Below are positions 8,337 through 17,336 of a stretch of 64,000 nucleotides of DNA, in pieces. The translations under genes were made by a program, and so were the position numbers. Source of the DNA: Planctomycetota bacterium (GTDB lineage Bacteria; Planctomycetota; UBA1135; UBA2386); NCBI GenBank assembly GCA_016716265.1, contig JADJWQ010000006.1, forward strand, positions 2,197,501-2,261,500. The letters are read 5' to 3'. The notes below the pieces were generated by a model, which searched no databases, was not told the DNA's origin, and saw nothing but the letters and a program-made list of their open reading frames with translations. The first letter of the stretch is position 1; every line of letters begins with the position of its first letter.

Positions 8337-10495
8337 CGCGCCGGCCGGTCAAGGTCGGCATCGACGTCGGCGGGACGTTCACTCACGCGGTCGCCGTCGA
8401 CGCGGTCAGCCGTGAGCTGCTCGGCAAGGCCGTCGTGCCGACCTCCCACCGCGCCCCCGAGGGCGTCGCACGCGGCGTCGTGGAGTCGATGCTCGAGCTG
8501 CTCCGGACGACCGGAATCGACCCGCAGGACGTCGAGCTGATCGCGCACAGCACGACGCAGGCCACCAACGCGCTCCTGGAAGGCGACGTCGCGCGGGTCG
8601 GCGTCGTCGGGATCGTGCCCGGCGGGTTGGTCGGGACGCTGGCTCGCCGCCAGGTCAGGGTCCCACCGATCGAGCTGGCACCCGGCAAGCTGCTCGAGCC
8701 GCTGACGCGCACGGTCGCCGCCGCGGGGCACGGCGGCGCCGACGACGCGGCGCTCGGCGCGGCGATCGACGAGCTGATCCGGGGCGGCGCCGAGGTCGTC
8801 GTGGCGAGCGCGGCATTCGGTGTCGACGACGCGTCGTCCGAGGAACGCGTCTGCGCGCTGGCCGAGGCGCGCGGGGTGCTGGCAACGTCGGCCGCCGCGC
8901 TGTCGCGCCTCTACGGACTGCGCATCCGCACGCGCACCGCGATCCTCAATGCGGCGATGCTGCCGAAGATGCTGGAGACCGCGAACCGCACGGCGGAGGC
9001 GGTCGCGCAGAGCGGCATCACCGCACCGTTGATGGTGATGCGCTCCGACGGCGGCATCATGGACGTCGAGGCGATGCGGCGGCGCCCGATCCTGACGATG
9101 CTGTCCGGCCCGGCGGCCGGCGTCGCGGCCGCGGTCGTGTTCGAGCGGATCGTCGACGGCGTGTTCGTCGAGGTCGGCGGCACGAGCTCCGACCTGAGCC
9201 TGATCCGCGGGGGCCGGCCCGCATTGACGACCGCGCGGGTCGGTCCGCACCGCCTGTTCGTCCGCACGCTCGATGTGCGCACGATCGGCGTCGCCGGCGG
9301 CTCGATGGTGCGCGCGGCCGATGGCCGCGTCACCGACGTCGGGCCGCGCAGCGCGCACATCGCCGGACTCGCGTACGAAGCGTTCGCCCCCGAGGACGCG
9401 CGCTTCGACGCGACCCTCGTGCAGCCGCTGCCGGGCGACCCGGCCGACTACGTCGCGCTGCGGAGCCCGGGGGCCGCGGCGCCGGATCACACGCTGACGC
9501 CGACCGGTGCCGCGACGCTGCTCGGCCAGGCGACCGGCTACGGACGTGGCCGCGACGCGCCGACGCGCGCGGCGTGGAGCGCCGCCACCGCGCTGCTCGG
9601 CGGCGATGCCGAGCAGCTCGCGCGCGCGGTGCTCGACCGCGCCGCGGACCGCGTCGACCCGGTCGTCGACGAGCTCGCGCGCGACTACGAGGTCGCCGAT
9701 CCCCACGAGCTCGAGCTGGTCGGCGGCGGTGGCGGTGCCGAGGCGATCGTCCCGCACGCGGCGCAGCGTCGCGGCTGCCCGCATCGCATCGCGAACCACC
9801 ACGAGGTGATCTCCGCGATCGGCGTTGCGCTCGGCATGCTGCAGGACACCGTCGAGCGAACGGTCGTCGCGCCGACCGAGCAGGATTTCGCGGCGATCCG
9901 CGACGAGGCGACCGCCGCGGTGCTGCGCATGGGCGCCGCGCCCGACAGCGTCGACGTGTTCGTCGAGGTCGACCGCCGCTCCCGCCGGCTGCGGGCGACC
10001 GCGCGCGGCACGCCGGAGCTGCGCATCCGCGAGGAGCACCGCGAGCCGCCGACCGAAGCCGCGCTGCTCGCGAGCTTCGCCGAGCGGTGTCGGGTGACCG
10101 CCGAGCGGGTCGCGGTCGCCGGTGCGACCGGCTCGTACCGCGTGCTGACGGCGACCGTCCCGGCCCGCCGGCTGTTCGGTCTGCTGCCGGGCACCGCGAC
10201 GCGCGCCGGCGTGTTCGACGACGAGGGCGTGCTGCGCCTCGACGTGCGGCGGGCGATCGTCGAGTCCGTGCCGGCGGGCGCGGTCGACGGCCGGCTCGGC
10301 GGCTTCCTCGACGAGCTCGCGAGCTGGGGCGACGCCGGCGCACTGCTGCCCGACGTGTGGCTCGTCGCGCCACGCCGGATCGCCGACTACACGGGCCTGG
10401 TCGAACGCGACCAGCTGCTCGCGGTCGCGCGCCTGGACACGCGCACGCTGCCCGCCGACGCCACCGTGTGCCTGATCGGTGCGACCAAGCGCTGA
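8333..10495 (+). CDS. hydantoinase/oxoprolinase family protein (HyuA-like)
   Basis: 720 residues from GTG 8333 within the upstream stop. The start V-G-I-D-V-G-G-T-F-T-H-A-V is the hydantoinase A N-terminal ASKHA ATP-binding signature. H-S-T-T-Q-A-T-N-A-L-L-E-G (~65-77), M-R-S-D-G-G-I-M (~235-242) and L-S-G-P-A-A-G-V (~255-262) are the family's conserved loops, and V-G-G-G-G-G-A-E near residue 465 is another phosphate loop. These enzymes open five-membered lactam or hydantoin rings with ATP, usually beside a B subunit. No HyuB-like gene is visible nearby, and the final ~200 residues may replace part of it. Coupled to the transporter upstream. Confidence 0.85.
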   Translation: MTRRPVKVGIDVGGTFTHAVAVDAVSRELLGKAVVPTSHRAPEGVARGVVESMLELLRTTGIDPQDVELIAHSTTQATNALLEGDVARVGVVGIVPGGLVGTLARRQVRVPPIELAPGKLLEPLTRTVAAAGHGGADDAALGAAIDELIRGGAEVVVASAAFGVDDASSEERVCALAEARGVLATSAAALSRLYGLRIRTRTAILNAAMLPKMLETANRTAEAVAQSGITAPLMVMRSDGGIMDVEAMRRRPILTMLSGPAAGVAAAVVFERIVDGVFVEVGGTSSDLSLIRGGRPALTTARVGPHRLFVRTLDVRTIGVAGGSMVRAADGRVTDVGPRSAHIAGLAYEAFAPEDARFDATLVQPLPGDPADYVALRSPGAAAPDHTLTPTGAATLLGQATGYGRGRDAPTRAAWSAATALLGGDAEQLARAVLDRAADRVDPVVDELARDYEVADPHELELVGGGGGAEAIVPHAAQRRGCPHRIANHHEVISAIGVALGMLQDTVERTVVAPTEQDFAAIRDEATAAVLRMGAAPDSVDVFVEVDRRSRRLRATARGTPELRIREEHREPPTEAALLASFAERCRVTAERVAVAGATGSYRVLTATVPARRLFGLLPGTATRAGVFDDEGVLRLDVRRAIVESVPAGAVDGRLGGFLDELASWGDAGALLPDVWLVAPRRIADYTGLVERDQLLAVARLDTRTLPADATVCLIGATKR

Positions 10496-10509
10496 GCGAT
10501 GATGCGCCA

Positions 10510-10532
10510 CGCGGTTCGCCCCCAGAACCGCG
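10510..10532 (+). terminator. hairpin between hydantoinase gene and TRAP operon
   Basis: A perfect 8-bp inverted repeat, CGCGGTTC / GAACCGCG, with a 7-nt loop lies 14 nt after the hydantoinase stop. It also covers the place expected for the -35 of the next promoter (-10 box at 10540-10545), so it could be a terminator or an operator. No U-tract. Confidence 0.4.
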
Positions 10533-10539
10533 CGGCGGC

Positions 10540-10545
10540 TATCCT
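10540..10545 (+). promoter_or_regulatory. -10-like box TATCCT, near-leaderless start
   Basis: GC-TATCCT ends 9 nt before ATG 10555 of the TRAP small subunit, with no Shine-Dalgarno between, so a leaderless or near-leaderless mRNA is predicted. Confidence 0.45.
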
Positions 10546-10554
10546 CGGCCGCCG

Positions 10555-11130
10555 ATGCGCTCGCTCGTCCGCCTGTCGCTCGCGATCGACCGGTTCCATC
10601 GCGCGCTCGCGCGCGGCACCGCCGGCCTGCTGGTCCTGATGGTGCTGGTCGGCTCCTACAACGCGATCGCCCGCTCGATCGAGCGCCACGCCGCGATGCG
10701 GCTGACGTCGAACGCGCTGCTCGAGGCGCAGTGGTACCTGTTCGGTCTGCTGTTCCTGTTCGGGGCTCCCTACACGCTGCAGCGCGGCGAGCACGTGCGC
10801 GTCGACGTACTGTTCGCCGGCCTGCCGCGGCGCGGACGGCTGTGGATCGACCTGGTCGGCGGCGTGGTCCTGCTGCTACCGTTCTGCGCGTTCGCGGTCG
10901 CGGCGAGCTGGCGGTTCGCCGCCGAGTCGATCCGCAACGAGGAATGGTCGAGCGATCCCGGCGGGCTGCCGCGCTGGCCGCTGAAGCTCGCGCTGCCGCT
11001 CGGCTTCGCGCTGCTCGGCCTGCAGGGTCTCGCGGAGATCGTGAAGCGCATCGCGGCGCTGCGCGGAGTCGACGAGCACCGGCTCGCACTCGACGAGCCC
11101 GAGACCACCGACCCCGGAGCCTCCCGATGA
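10555..11130 (+). CDS. dctQ: TRAP transporter small permease subunit (DctQ type)
   Basis: 191 residues with four hydrophobic segments (~20-40, 60-80, 105-130, 150-170) and the DctQ pattern E-A-Q-W-Y-L-F-G-L-L-F-L-F-G-A-P-Y-T-L followed by H-V-R-V-D-V. Inner-membrane partner of the large subunit in sodium-driven uptake of organic acids. It overlaps the large subunit gene by 4 nt (ATGA). The matching periplasmic binding protein is not here but ~6 kb away on the other strand (17337-18479). Keto-acid specificity is suggested by that protein. Confidence 0.88.
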   Translation: MRSLVRLSLAIDRFHRALARGTAGLLVLMVLVGSYNAIARSIERHAAMRLTSNALLEAQWYLFGLLFLFGAPYTLQRGEHVRVDVLFAGLPRRGRLWIDLVGGVVLLLPFCAFAVAASWRFAAESIRNEEWSSDPGGLPRWPLKLALPLGFALLGLQGLAEIVKRIAALRGVDEHRLALDEPETTDPGASR

Positions 11131-12467
11131 GCGAGGCGCTCGGGCCGCTGATGTTCGCGGTCGTGTTCCTGCTGATCTTCTGCGGCTACCCGGTCGCGTT
11201 CTCGCTCGGCGGTGTCGCGCTGGTGTTCGCGGTGCTCGGCACCGAGGCCGGCGCATTCGGCTGGAGCTACGTGCTCGCGTTCCCGGAGCGCGCGTTCGGC
11301 ATCGCCGCGAACCCGGTGCTGCTCGCGGTGCCGTACTTCATCTTCATGGGCACGATGCTCGAGCGGTCCCGGCTCGCCGAGGACCTGCTGCGGACGATCG
11401 GGCTCGTGTTCGGACCCGCGCGGGGCGGCCTCGCGCTGGCGGTCGTGTTCGTCGGCGCGCTGCTCGCGGCAGCGACCGGCGTCGTCGGCGCATCGGTCGT
11501 CGCGATGGGGCTCATCTCGCTCCCGGTCATGCAGCGGTACGGCTACCGGCCGGAGCTCGCGACCGGCATCATCTGCGCCGCCGGCACCCTCGGGCAGATC
11601 ATCCCGCCGAGCGTCGTGCTGGTCGTCCTGGCCGACCAATTGGGCGAGAGCGTCGGCGACCTGTTCCTGGGCGCGCTGATCCCCGGCCTGCTGCTCGCGT
11701 CGCTCTACGCGATCTGGGTCACGCTGATCGCGTGGCTACGGCCGGCCGACGCGCCGGCGATCCCCGCCGACGAGCGCGCGCAGGCCGCGGCGCAGGGACT
11801 GTGGCGCGAGGTGTGGCGCGTCATGGTGCCCCCCCTGCTGCTGATCCTCGTCGTGCTCGGCAGCATCTTCGCCGGTATCGCCACGCCGACGGAGGCCGGC
11901 GCGCTCGGCGCGCTCGGCGCCACCGCGCTCGCGGCCGTCAATCGCCGCCTCGACCGCCGCACGCTGGGCGAGGCGACCGGTGCCACGCTTCGGATCACCA
12001 GCATGGTCGTGTTCCTGCTGGTCGGGTCCACGGCGTTCACGCTCGTGTTCCGCGGGCTGTCGGGGGACGTGTGGATCGAGGAGCACCTGACGGCATTGCC
12101 CGGCGGCCGCACCGGCCTGCTGGTGGTCGCCAACGTGCTGGTGTTCGGGCTCGGCTTCTTCATCGACTTCTTCGAGATCGCGTTCATCATCCTGCCGCTG
12201 CTCGCGCCGGCCGCCCGTGCGCTGGGCATCGAGGGCGAGATGATGATCTGGTTCGGCGTGATGCTCGCGATGAACATGCAGACGAGCTTCCTCACGCCGC
12301 CGTTCGGGTTCTCGCTGTTCTATCTGCGCGGCGTCGCGCCGAAGGAGATCCCGACCCTCACGATCTACCGCGGCGTCGTGCCCTTCATCGGGATCCAGAT
12401 CATCGGGCTGCTGCTCGTGATCGCGTTTCCCGGGCTCGTCACCTGGTTGGTGCCACCGCGCGCCTGA
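11127..12467 (+). CDS. dctM: TRAP transporter large permease subunit (DctM type)
   Basis: 446 residues with about 12 membrane helices. Family landmarks visible are the F-C-G-Y-P-V-A-F-S-L start, G-A-L-L-A-A-A-T-G-V-V-G-A-S, a G-T-L-G-Q-I-I-P-P-S re-entrant loop (~150-160), I-A-T-P-T-E-A-G-A-L-G (~250) and L-T-P-P-F-G-F-S-L-F-Y-L-R-G-V-A-P near the C-terminus. It forms the ion-coupled channel with the DctQ subunit. Translationally coupled to it by ATGA. The gene ends convergently 41 nt from the next gene. Confidence 0.92.
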   Translation: MSEALGPLMFAVVFLLIFCGYPVAFSLGGVALVFAVLGTEAGAFGWSYVLAFPERAFGIAANPVLLAVPYFIFMGTMLERSRLAEDLLRTIGLVFGPARGGLALAVVFVGALLAAATGVVGASVVAMGLISLPVMQRYGYRPELATGIICAAGTLGQIIPPSVVLVVLADQLGESVGDLFLGALIPGLLLASLYAIWVTLIAWLRPADAPAIPADERAQAAAQGLWREVWRVMVPPLLLILVVLGSIFAGIATPTEAGALGALGATALAAVNRRLDRRTLGEATGATLRITSMVVFLLVGSTAFTLVFRGLSGDVWIEEHLTALPGGRTGLLVVANVLVFGLGFFIDFFEIAFIILPLLAPAARALGIEGEMMIWFGVMLAMNMQTSFLTPPFGFSLFYLRGVAPKEIPTLTIYRGVVPFIGIQIIGLLLVIAFPGLVTWLVPPRA

Positions 12468-12515
12468 CCCGGCCATCGACGCCGGATGGGAGCAGGCACG
12501 ACGCCAGGTCAGGCG
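12461..12515. terminator. shared inverted repeat spanning two convergent stop codons
   Basis: CGCCTGAC (12461-12468) and GTCAGGCG (12508-12515) are perfect inverted arms that each contain the stop codon of one of the two converging genes. The 39-nt spacer makes it a weak but symmetric bidirectional stem. Confidence 0.25.
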
Positions 12516-15469
12516 TTCTCCGGCTTCAGGATCACTCCGAGCGAGCCCCGCACGTCGATCTTCACGACCGCCGGCCCTTCGAACCGGAGCATGCGCACGC
12601 AGCCGACCTCGCGCAGCGGCTCGATCGACGACAGCCAGTCCCAGTCGACGAAGCCCTCGCCGTACTCCTGGTTGACCGTGAAGTAGCCGACGTTGGAGGA
12701 CGTCAGGTTCTGGAAGAAGTGCGTGCCCTGTGACGGCTCGACGCGGAGGTCCTTGAAGCCCGCCTCGACGATCACGCGCGCACCGGCGATATGGCTCCAA
12801 TGCACCGGGATGCCGAGGAACGGATCCGACGATCCCCACCGGCCGACGCCCACCAGCAGGTACGGACGCCCCGCCTCCTGCAGCTCCAGGTTGAAGTCCG
12901 CGACGTGGCCCGCGACCTCGGCGCTGCGACTGCGGTCGAACCGATCGCGATCGACGACGACGACGTCGTGGATGCCGTCGATGCGCCCATTGCCGAGCAC
13001 CGTCCTGCTACGGCAGACCAACGCGGCGTCGGGAACGTCGTCGATCTGCACGGTGTCGGAGTCCTGGGCCATCGACAGCGGCCGGAGCTGTAGGAAACCG
13101 AACTCGGGTCGCTCGAGCCCCGGCCCGCGGAGATTGCCGGCGAACTCGATCTCCACCGGCCCGTTCGTGCCCCGCGAGCCGGCCTGCAGCAGCTCGACCA
13201 GGATCTCCGCCAGCGGGAACGCACCGTGCTTCAGGATCTGCGCGAAGCTGACCAGCCGCTGGCCGGGCCGAGACACGCCGTCGGCGACCCGATCGTCCTC
13301 GGGCAGCCACGTCGAGCCGAGCCACGCGAGACTGCCGTCCGCCTCCGCCGCATCGAGGCCGAACGCCTGCAGATCGACGAGCTCGCCGGCTTCGGCCGCC
13401 GACAGATCGAGCGCGTAGAACGAGCGCTGCGAGCTGCGCACCGCCTCCTGCACCGACGAGAAGCCCTGCAGGTGGCGAGGGTACTTCGGGCAGAAGCGTA
13501 CGCAGGGGGCGCCGTCGACGACCGTCCGCCCGAGGCCCAGCGCGACCGCCGCCACGCCATCTTCACAGTGGTACGGGGCCTGTGGGTAGAAGTTGTAGCT
13601 GCGCGCCACACCGGAGAAGTCCGGGTAGTAGCGCGACCCGTGCCGCTTGCCGACCACGCGCTGGATCAGCACGGCCATCTTCTCCTCCTCGAGGCGGAAC
13701 GAGGTCATCTCGAGGTAGGCCTTGGCCTCGCGCGTGAACGCCGACGCATAGACGCTCTTGACGGCCTGCACCAGGTGCGCGAGCCGGACGTCGAGGTCCG
13801 GGTGCGCGTTCGGCAGCATGTGCGTGCGGTAGACACCGGCGAACGGCTGCGCGAACGAGTCCTCCAACAGGCTCGACGAGCGCACCGCCAACGGGAAGTC
13901 GACCTTCTCGAGGAAGCTGCGCAGGTCCTGGACGGCGTGCGCGGGCAGCGGCTCGCGCAGGAAGCGCTGCAGCACCTGCTCGTCGGTGTGCGCCCCGAGC
14001 GCGAAGCCGCCGAGGCCGGTGCGCTCCAGGAACTCGTCGAAGACCTGCGTACCGAGCACGACGGCGGTCGGCACGTGGATGTCGATGTCGGGGAAGCGGC
14101 GGTCGATGCCGGCCCGCTGCAACAGGTTGTTCGCGAAGGCGAGCCCGCGCGCCTTGCCGCCGAGCGAGCCCTGCCCGATGCGCGTGATGCTGGTCGATCG
14201 CTCGAAGTGGCGGCGGTCGAAGTCGGCGACGACCGCTCGATTGCGGTCCCGACGGTACTCGCCGATCATCCGCAGCAGCAGCCCGCGCAGCTCCTCGATG
14301 CTGCTGAAGTCCTCCACCCGGCGCGGTCGAAGCTTCTCGGCCAGCGCGAACTCGGTGCGCGCCTTGAGCCAGTTCGAGAAGTGATTGCGCGACGCGTGAT
14401 ACGCGATGCTCTCGGCCGGCACGGTCTCGAGCTTCTCGAGCAGCGACTTCAGGTCGTGGGCACGGTCGACCTCCCGTCGATCCGGCATGCGGAACACGAA
14501 GTCGCCGAAGCCGAAGCGCTCGACGAGGATCTGCCGCAGGTCGTGCAGCAGCACCGGCGAGTCCTTGAGAAGGAACGACGCGTCGATCTCCGCGGCGAGC
14601 TTGCGGTACTCGGGTTGACTCGACTGCAGCACGATGCGGACGTCGGGACGCGCGCGGTGCACGCGGGTCGTCAGCTCGAGGCCGGCGCGCGGATCGAGGC
14701 GCCCGCCGCGCGGGAACTGGATGTCGGAGATGACGCCGAGGATGTGCTGCTCGTAGCTCGAGAAGTACGACCATGCCTCCTCGAAGGTCCGGCACAGCAG
14801 CACCTTGGGCCGGGCCTTCACGCGCAGCATCTTCTGCGACAGATTGAGGTCCTCCGACATCAGCCACAACATGTGGCGGAAGATCTCGGAGTAGATCGCC
14901 GGGAGGAACGACGAGTGGAAGCGGACGTTGTCCTCGACCACCAGGATCGCCGGCACACCGAGCTGACCGGTGTCGACGTCGACGTTCAGCCGGTCCTCGA
15001 TGAACTTGACGATCGCCAGGAAGATGCGCGCGTCGCCCTGCCACAGGAACACGCCGTCGAGCTCGCCGATGTCGCGCCGGGCGACGTAGCCGCTCAGCTC
15101 GCGGTTCGAATAGCCGAGCGCGATCACCGGCACGAAGATGCCTGCATCGCGCAGGCGCCGCTTCAGCTCGACGGCGTCGACCTGGCCGACGTTCAGGCTC
15201 GAGATGACCAGGTCGTAGTCCCGGCTGTGCTCGAACCTCTCCAACGCCGCGACGCCGCTCGGCACGCGCGTCACGTCCGGGACGTGGATCAGGTTCAGGT
15301 CGATGAAGTGGCTGAGCAGCGTCTCCTGCAGCCGGCCCTCCTCCGACAGGATGAAGGAGTCGTAGAGGCTCGACACCAGCAGGATCCGCTGGACCCTGCG
15401 CTGCACGAGCTCGTGGACGCTGCGGAGCCGGGCGCCGTCGTCGTCGTCGCGGTCACCGTCGGTGCTCAA
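12509..15469 (-). CDS. receiver-domain / PPDK N-terminal (PEP-synthase-like) hybrid protein
   Basis: 986 residues from TTG 15469, chosen because AGAGGG sits 5 nt upstream. Residues ~28-160 look like a receiver domain whose phospho-acceptor position reads D-L-V-I-S-S, so it is probably non-phosphorylatable. Residues ~174-315 are a second receiver with the acid pocket (E179, D180), acceptor D249 in I-S-D-I-Q-F-P and K302. Residues ~430-980 match the ATP-grasp N-terminal domain of pyruvate phosphate dikinase/PEP synthase (G-S-L-G-G-K-A-R-G-L near 434, R-S-S-S-L-L-E-D near 530, E-I-E-F-A-G near 773). The swivelling phospho-histidine and PEP-binding barrel domains are absent. It cannot be an ordinary PEP synthase. 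A signalling or regulatory ATP-grasp role is inference. It lies 147 nt downstream of gdhA on the same strand. Confidence 0.75.
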   Translation of the reverse strand: MSTDGDRDDDDGARLRSVHELVQRRVQRILLVSSLYDSFILSEEGRLQETLLSHFIDLNLIHVPDVTRVPSGVAALERFEHSRDYDLVISSLNVGQVDAVELKRRLRDAGIFVPVIALGYSNRELSGYVARRDIGELDGVFLWQGDARIFLAIVKFIEDRLNVDVDTGQLGVPAILVVEDNVRFHSSFLPAIYSEIFRHMLWLMSEDLNLSQKMLRVKARPKVLLCRTFEEAWSYFSSYEQHILGVISDIQFPRGGRLDPRAGLELTTRVHRARPDVRIVLQSSQPEYRKLAAEIDASFLLKDSPVLLHDLRQILVERFGFGDFVFRMPDRREVDRAHDLKSLLEKLETVPAESIAYHASRNHFSNWLKARTEFALAEKLRPRRVEDFSSIEELRGLLLRMIGEYRRDRNRAVVADFDRRHFERSTSITRIGQGSLGGKARGLAFANNLLQRAGIDRRFPDIDIHVPTAVVLGTQVFDEFLERTGLGGFALGAHTDEQVLQRFLREPLPAHAVQDLRSFLEKVDFPLAVRSSSLLEDSFAQPFAGVYRTHMLPNAHPDLDVRLAHLVQAVKSVYASAFTREAKAYLEMTSFRLEEEKMAVLIQRVVGKRHGSRYYPDFSGVARSYNFYPQAPYHCEDGVAAVALGLGRTVVDGAPCVRFCPKYPRHLQGFSSVQEAVRSSQRSFYALDLSAAEAGELVDLQAFGLDAAEADGSLAWLGSTWLPEDDRVADGVSRPGQRLVSFAQILKHGAFPLAEILVELLQAGSRGTNGPVEIEFAGNLRGPGLERPEFGFLQLRPLSMAQDSDTVQIDDVPDAALVCRSRTVLGNGRIDGIHDVVVVDRDRFDRSRSAEVAGHVADFNLELQEAGRPYLLVGVGRWGSSDPFLGIPVHWSHIAGARVIVEAGFKDLRVEPSQGTHFFQNLTSSNVGYFTVNQEYGEGFVDWDWLSSIEPLREVGCVRMLRFEGPAVVKIDVRGSLGVILKPENA

Positions 15470-15539
15470 GGCCGCCCTCTCGCCGCGCCGTCGCGCGACG
15501 CGTTCGGGTCAGGTCGTGGAATGCCGCGGAGCGCACCGC

Positions 15540-15578
15540 CCCGCGCCCCGACGTCGCGGTCCCACGACGGGGCGCGGG
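15540..15578 (-). terminator. G+C-rich hairpin between gdhA and the receiver/PPDK-like gene
   Basis: Perfect 11-bp inverted repeat CCCGCGCCCCG (15540-15550) and CGGGGCGCGGG (15568-15578), 38 nt after the gdhA stop. There is no U-tract. Likely a gdhA terminator or attenuator, which would make the downstream gene partly independent. Confidence 0.4.
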
Positions 15579-15616
15579 CACCGGCGGACCGGATCCATGC
15601 CTCCGGTCCCACGGCG

Positions 15617-16984
15617 TCAGACGACACCCTGGTCCAGCATCGCGTCGGCGACCTTCAGGAAGCCGGCGATGTTCGCGCCATTGACGTAGTTGCCCGGCGT
15701 CCCGAACCGGTCGGCGACCTCCACGCAGGCCTGATGGATGTCGCGTATGATCACCTGCAGACGGTGGTCGACCTCCTCGCGGGTCCAGCCGAAGCGCATG
15801 CTGTTCTGGGCCATCTCGAGACCCGACACCGCGACGCCACCGGCGTTGGCGGCCTTGCCCGGCCCGTACAGGATCCGTGCCTCGAGGAACATGTTCACGC
15901 CGTCGATCGTCGTCGGCATGTTCGCGCCCTCGGCGACCACCTCGATGCCGTGCTCGAGCAGGTTGCGCGCGTCGGTGCCGTTGATCTCGTTCTGCGTGGC
16001 CGACGGGAAGGCGCAATCGGCTTTGTGGGCCCACAGCGCATTGTGATCGGCCGCTGCGGCCACCGGCACGAACGTCGCCGACTTGAACGTCTCCGCATAC
16101 TCGCTGATGCGGCCGCGGCGCACGTTCTTCAGCTCCATGACCCACTCGAGCTTCTCGCGGTCGATGCCGTCGGGGTCGTAGATGTGGCCCGACGAGTCGG
16201 ACAGCGTCACCGTCTTCGCGCCGAACTCCAGCAGCTTCTCGACCGAGTACTGCGCGACGTTGCCGCTTCCCGACACCAGGCAGATCTTGCCCTCGAGCGA
16301 CTGGCCGCGGGTCGCGAGCATCTCGCGGGCGAAGTAGACAGCTCCGTAGCCGGTCGCCTCCGGCCGGATGCGCGAGCCACCCCAGTTCATGCCCTTGCCG
16401 GTCAGCACGCCGGTGAACTCGTTGGCGATCCGCTTGTACTGCCCGAACAGGAAGCCGATCTCACGGCCGCCGACGCCGATGTCACCCGCCGGCACGTCGG
16501 TGTTCGGCCCGATGTGACGCTGCAGCTCGATCATGAAGCTCTGGCAGAACCGCATGACCTCGGCGTCACTCTTGCCCTTCGGATCGAAGTCCGAGCCACC
16601 CTTGCCACCGCCCATCGGCAGCGTCGTCAGCGAGTTCTTGAAGACCTGCTCGAAGGCCAGGAACTTCAGGATGCCGAGGTTGACCGAGGGGTGGAAGCGC
16701 AGGCCGCCCTTGTAGGGGCCGATCGCGCTGTTCATCTCGATGCGGAAGCCGCGGTTGATCTGCACGCGGCCGGCATCGTCGGTCCACGGCACGCGGAACA
16801 TCACGACCCGCTCCGGCTCCGTGATCCGCTCCAGGATCTTGGCGTGGACGTACTCGGGGTGCCGCGCGAGCACCAGCGTCAGCGATTCCGCGACCTCCTG
16901 GACGGCCTGGTGGAACTCCGGCTCGGCGGGGTTCTTGGCCTTCAGGTCCGACATCAGCTTGGCGACGTATTCCTTCCCGTTCAT
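15617..16984 (-). CDS. gdhA: NADP-specific glutamate dehydrogenase
   Basis: 455 residues, the usual length of the hexameric class. Visible signatures: G-P-Y-K-G-G-L-R-F-H-P (~89-99), P-M-G-G-G-K-G-G with catalytic Lys128 (123-130), D-V-P-A-G-D-I-G-V-G-G-R-E, a Rossmann loop S-G-S-G-N-V-A-Q-Y-S, and C-terminal G-K-A-A-N-A-G-G-V-A-V-S-G-L-E-M. It reductively aminates 2-oxoglutarate with ammonia and NADPH in the cytoplasm. A weak AGAGAG precedes the ATG by ~9 nt. It stands between a keto-acid binding protein and the receiver/PPDK hybrid, a carbon-nitrogen interface cluster. Confidence 0.96.
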   Translation of the reverse strand: MNGKEYVAKLMSDLKAKNPAEPEFHQAVQEVAESLTLVLARHPEYVHAKILERITEPERVVMFRVPWTDDAGRVQINRGFRIEMNSAIGPYKGGLRFHPSVNLGILKFLAFEQVFKNSLTTLPMGGGKGGSDFDPKGKSDAEVMRFCQSFMIELQRHIGPNTDVPAGDIGVGGREIGFLFGQYKRIANEFTGVLTGKGMNWGGSRIRPEATGYGAVYFAREMLATRGQSLEGKICLVSGSGNVAQYSVEKLLEFGAKTVTLSDSSGHIYDPDGIDREKLEWVMELKNVRRGRISEYAETFKSATFVPVAAAADHNALWAHKADCAFPSATQNEINGTDARNLLEHGIEVVAEGANMPTTIDGVNMFLEARILYGPGKAANAGGVAVSGLEMAQNSMRFGWTREEVDHRLQVIIRDIHQACVEVADRFGTPGNYVNGANIAGFLKVADAMLDQGVV

Positions 16985-17336
16985 CGAGTGGCTCTCTTTG
17001 GTCTTTCCGGGTCGTACGTGCCGGCTCGTCGAGGCGGACCGGCCAGACTGGGGTTCTGGGGATCTGGGAGTGGGGATCTGGGTCGTGGGTGGGAACTGCG
17101 GAGAGGGGCGGGGGCCAGCCCCCGCATTACCGGCTTGCGCGTCCGGTGCGATCGACCGCCGAGCGGAACGCCGGGCGGATGGTGCACCGGGTCGATCCGC
17201 CCCGACCAGGGACGGCCGTTCGACCCGGATCCAGCGTCAACGCGATGCCCTGCGCTCTTTTTCCCGAGGTCGATGGTTCCCGCAACACGACCGGCGCCGG
17301 CGCCCGGGCAACGTTGCCGGTCGACCGCCTCCACGC
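16985..17336. other. 352-nt intergenic region upstream of gdhA with G-rich repeats
   Basis: No convincing gene on either strand. It holds three near-copies of GGGGATCTGGG on the + strand (17050-17060 as GGGGTTCTGGG, 17058-17068, 17072-17082), giving seven or more G-runs within ~45 nt, and a hairpin at 17108-17125. It should contain the gdhA promoter, but no GCTAYNNT-type box is obvious. Confidence 0.5.
17108..17125 (-). terminator. short G/C hairpin downstream of the TRAP binding protein
   Basis: GCGGGGGC and GCCCCCGC form perfect 8-bp arms around CA (effectively a 6-7 bp stem with a 4-6 nt loop), ~210 nt past the binding-protein stop and ~120 nt before gdhA. It may be the terminator of the first or a leader structure of the second. 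Confidence 0.3.

Noticed and set aside
15103..15114. GGTTCGAATAGCC, similar to a tRNA T-arm
   Set aside because: It lies in the coding sequence of the receiver/PPDK-like gene and no acceptor or anticodon stem surrounds it.
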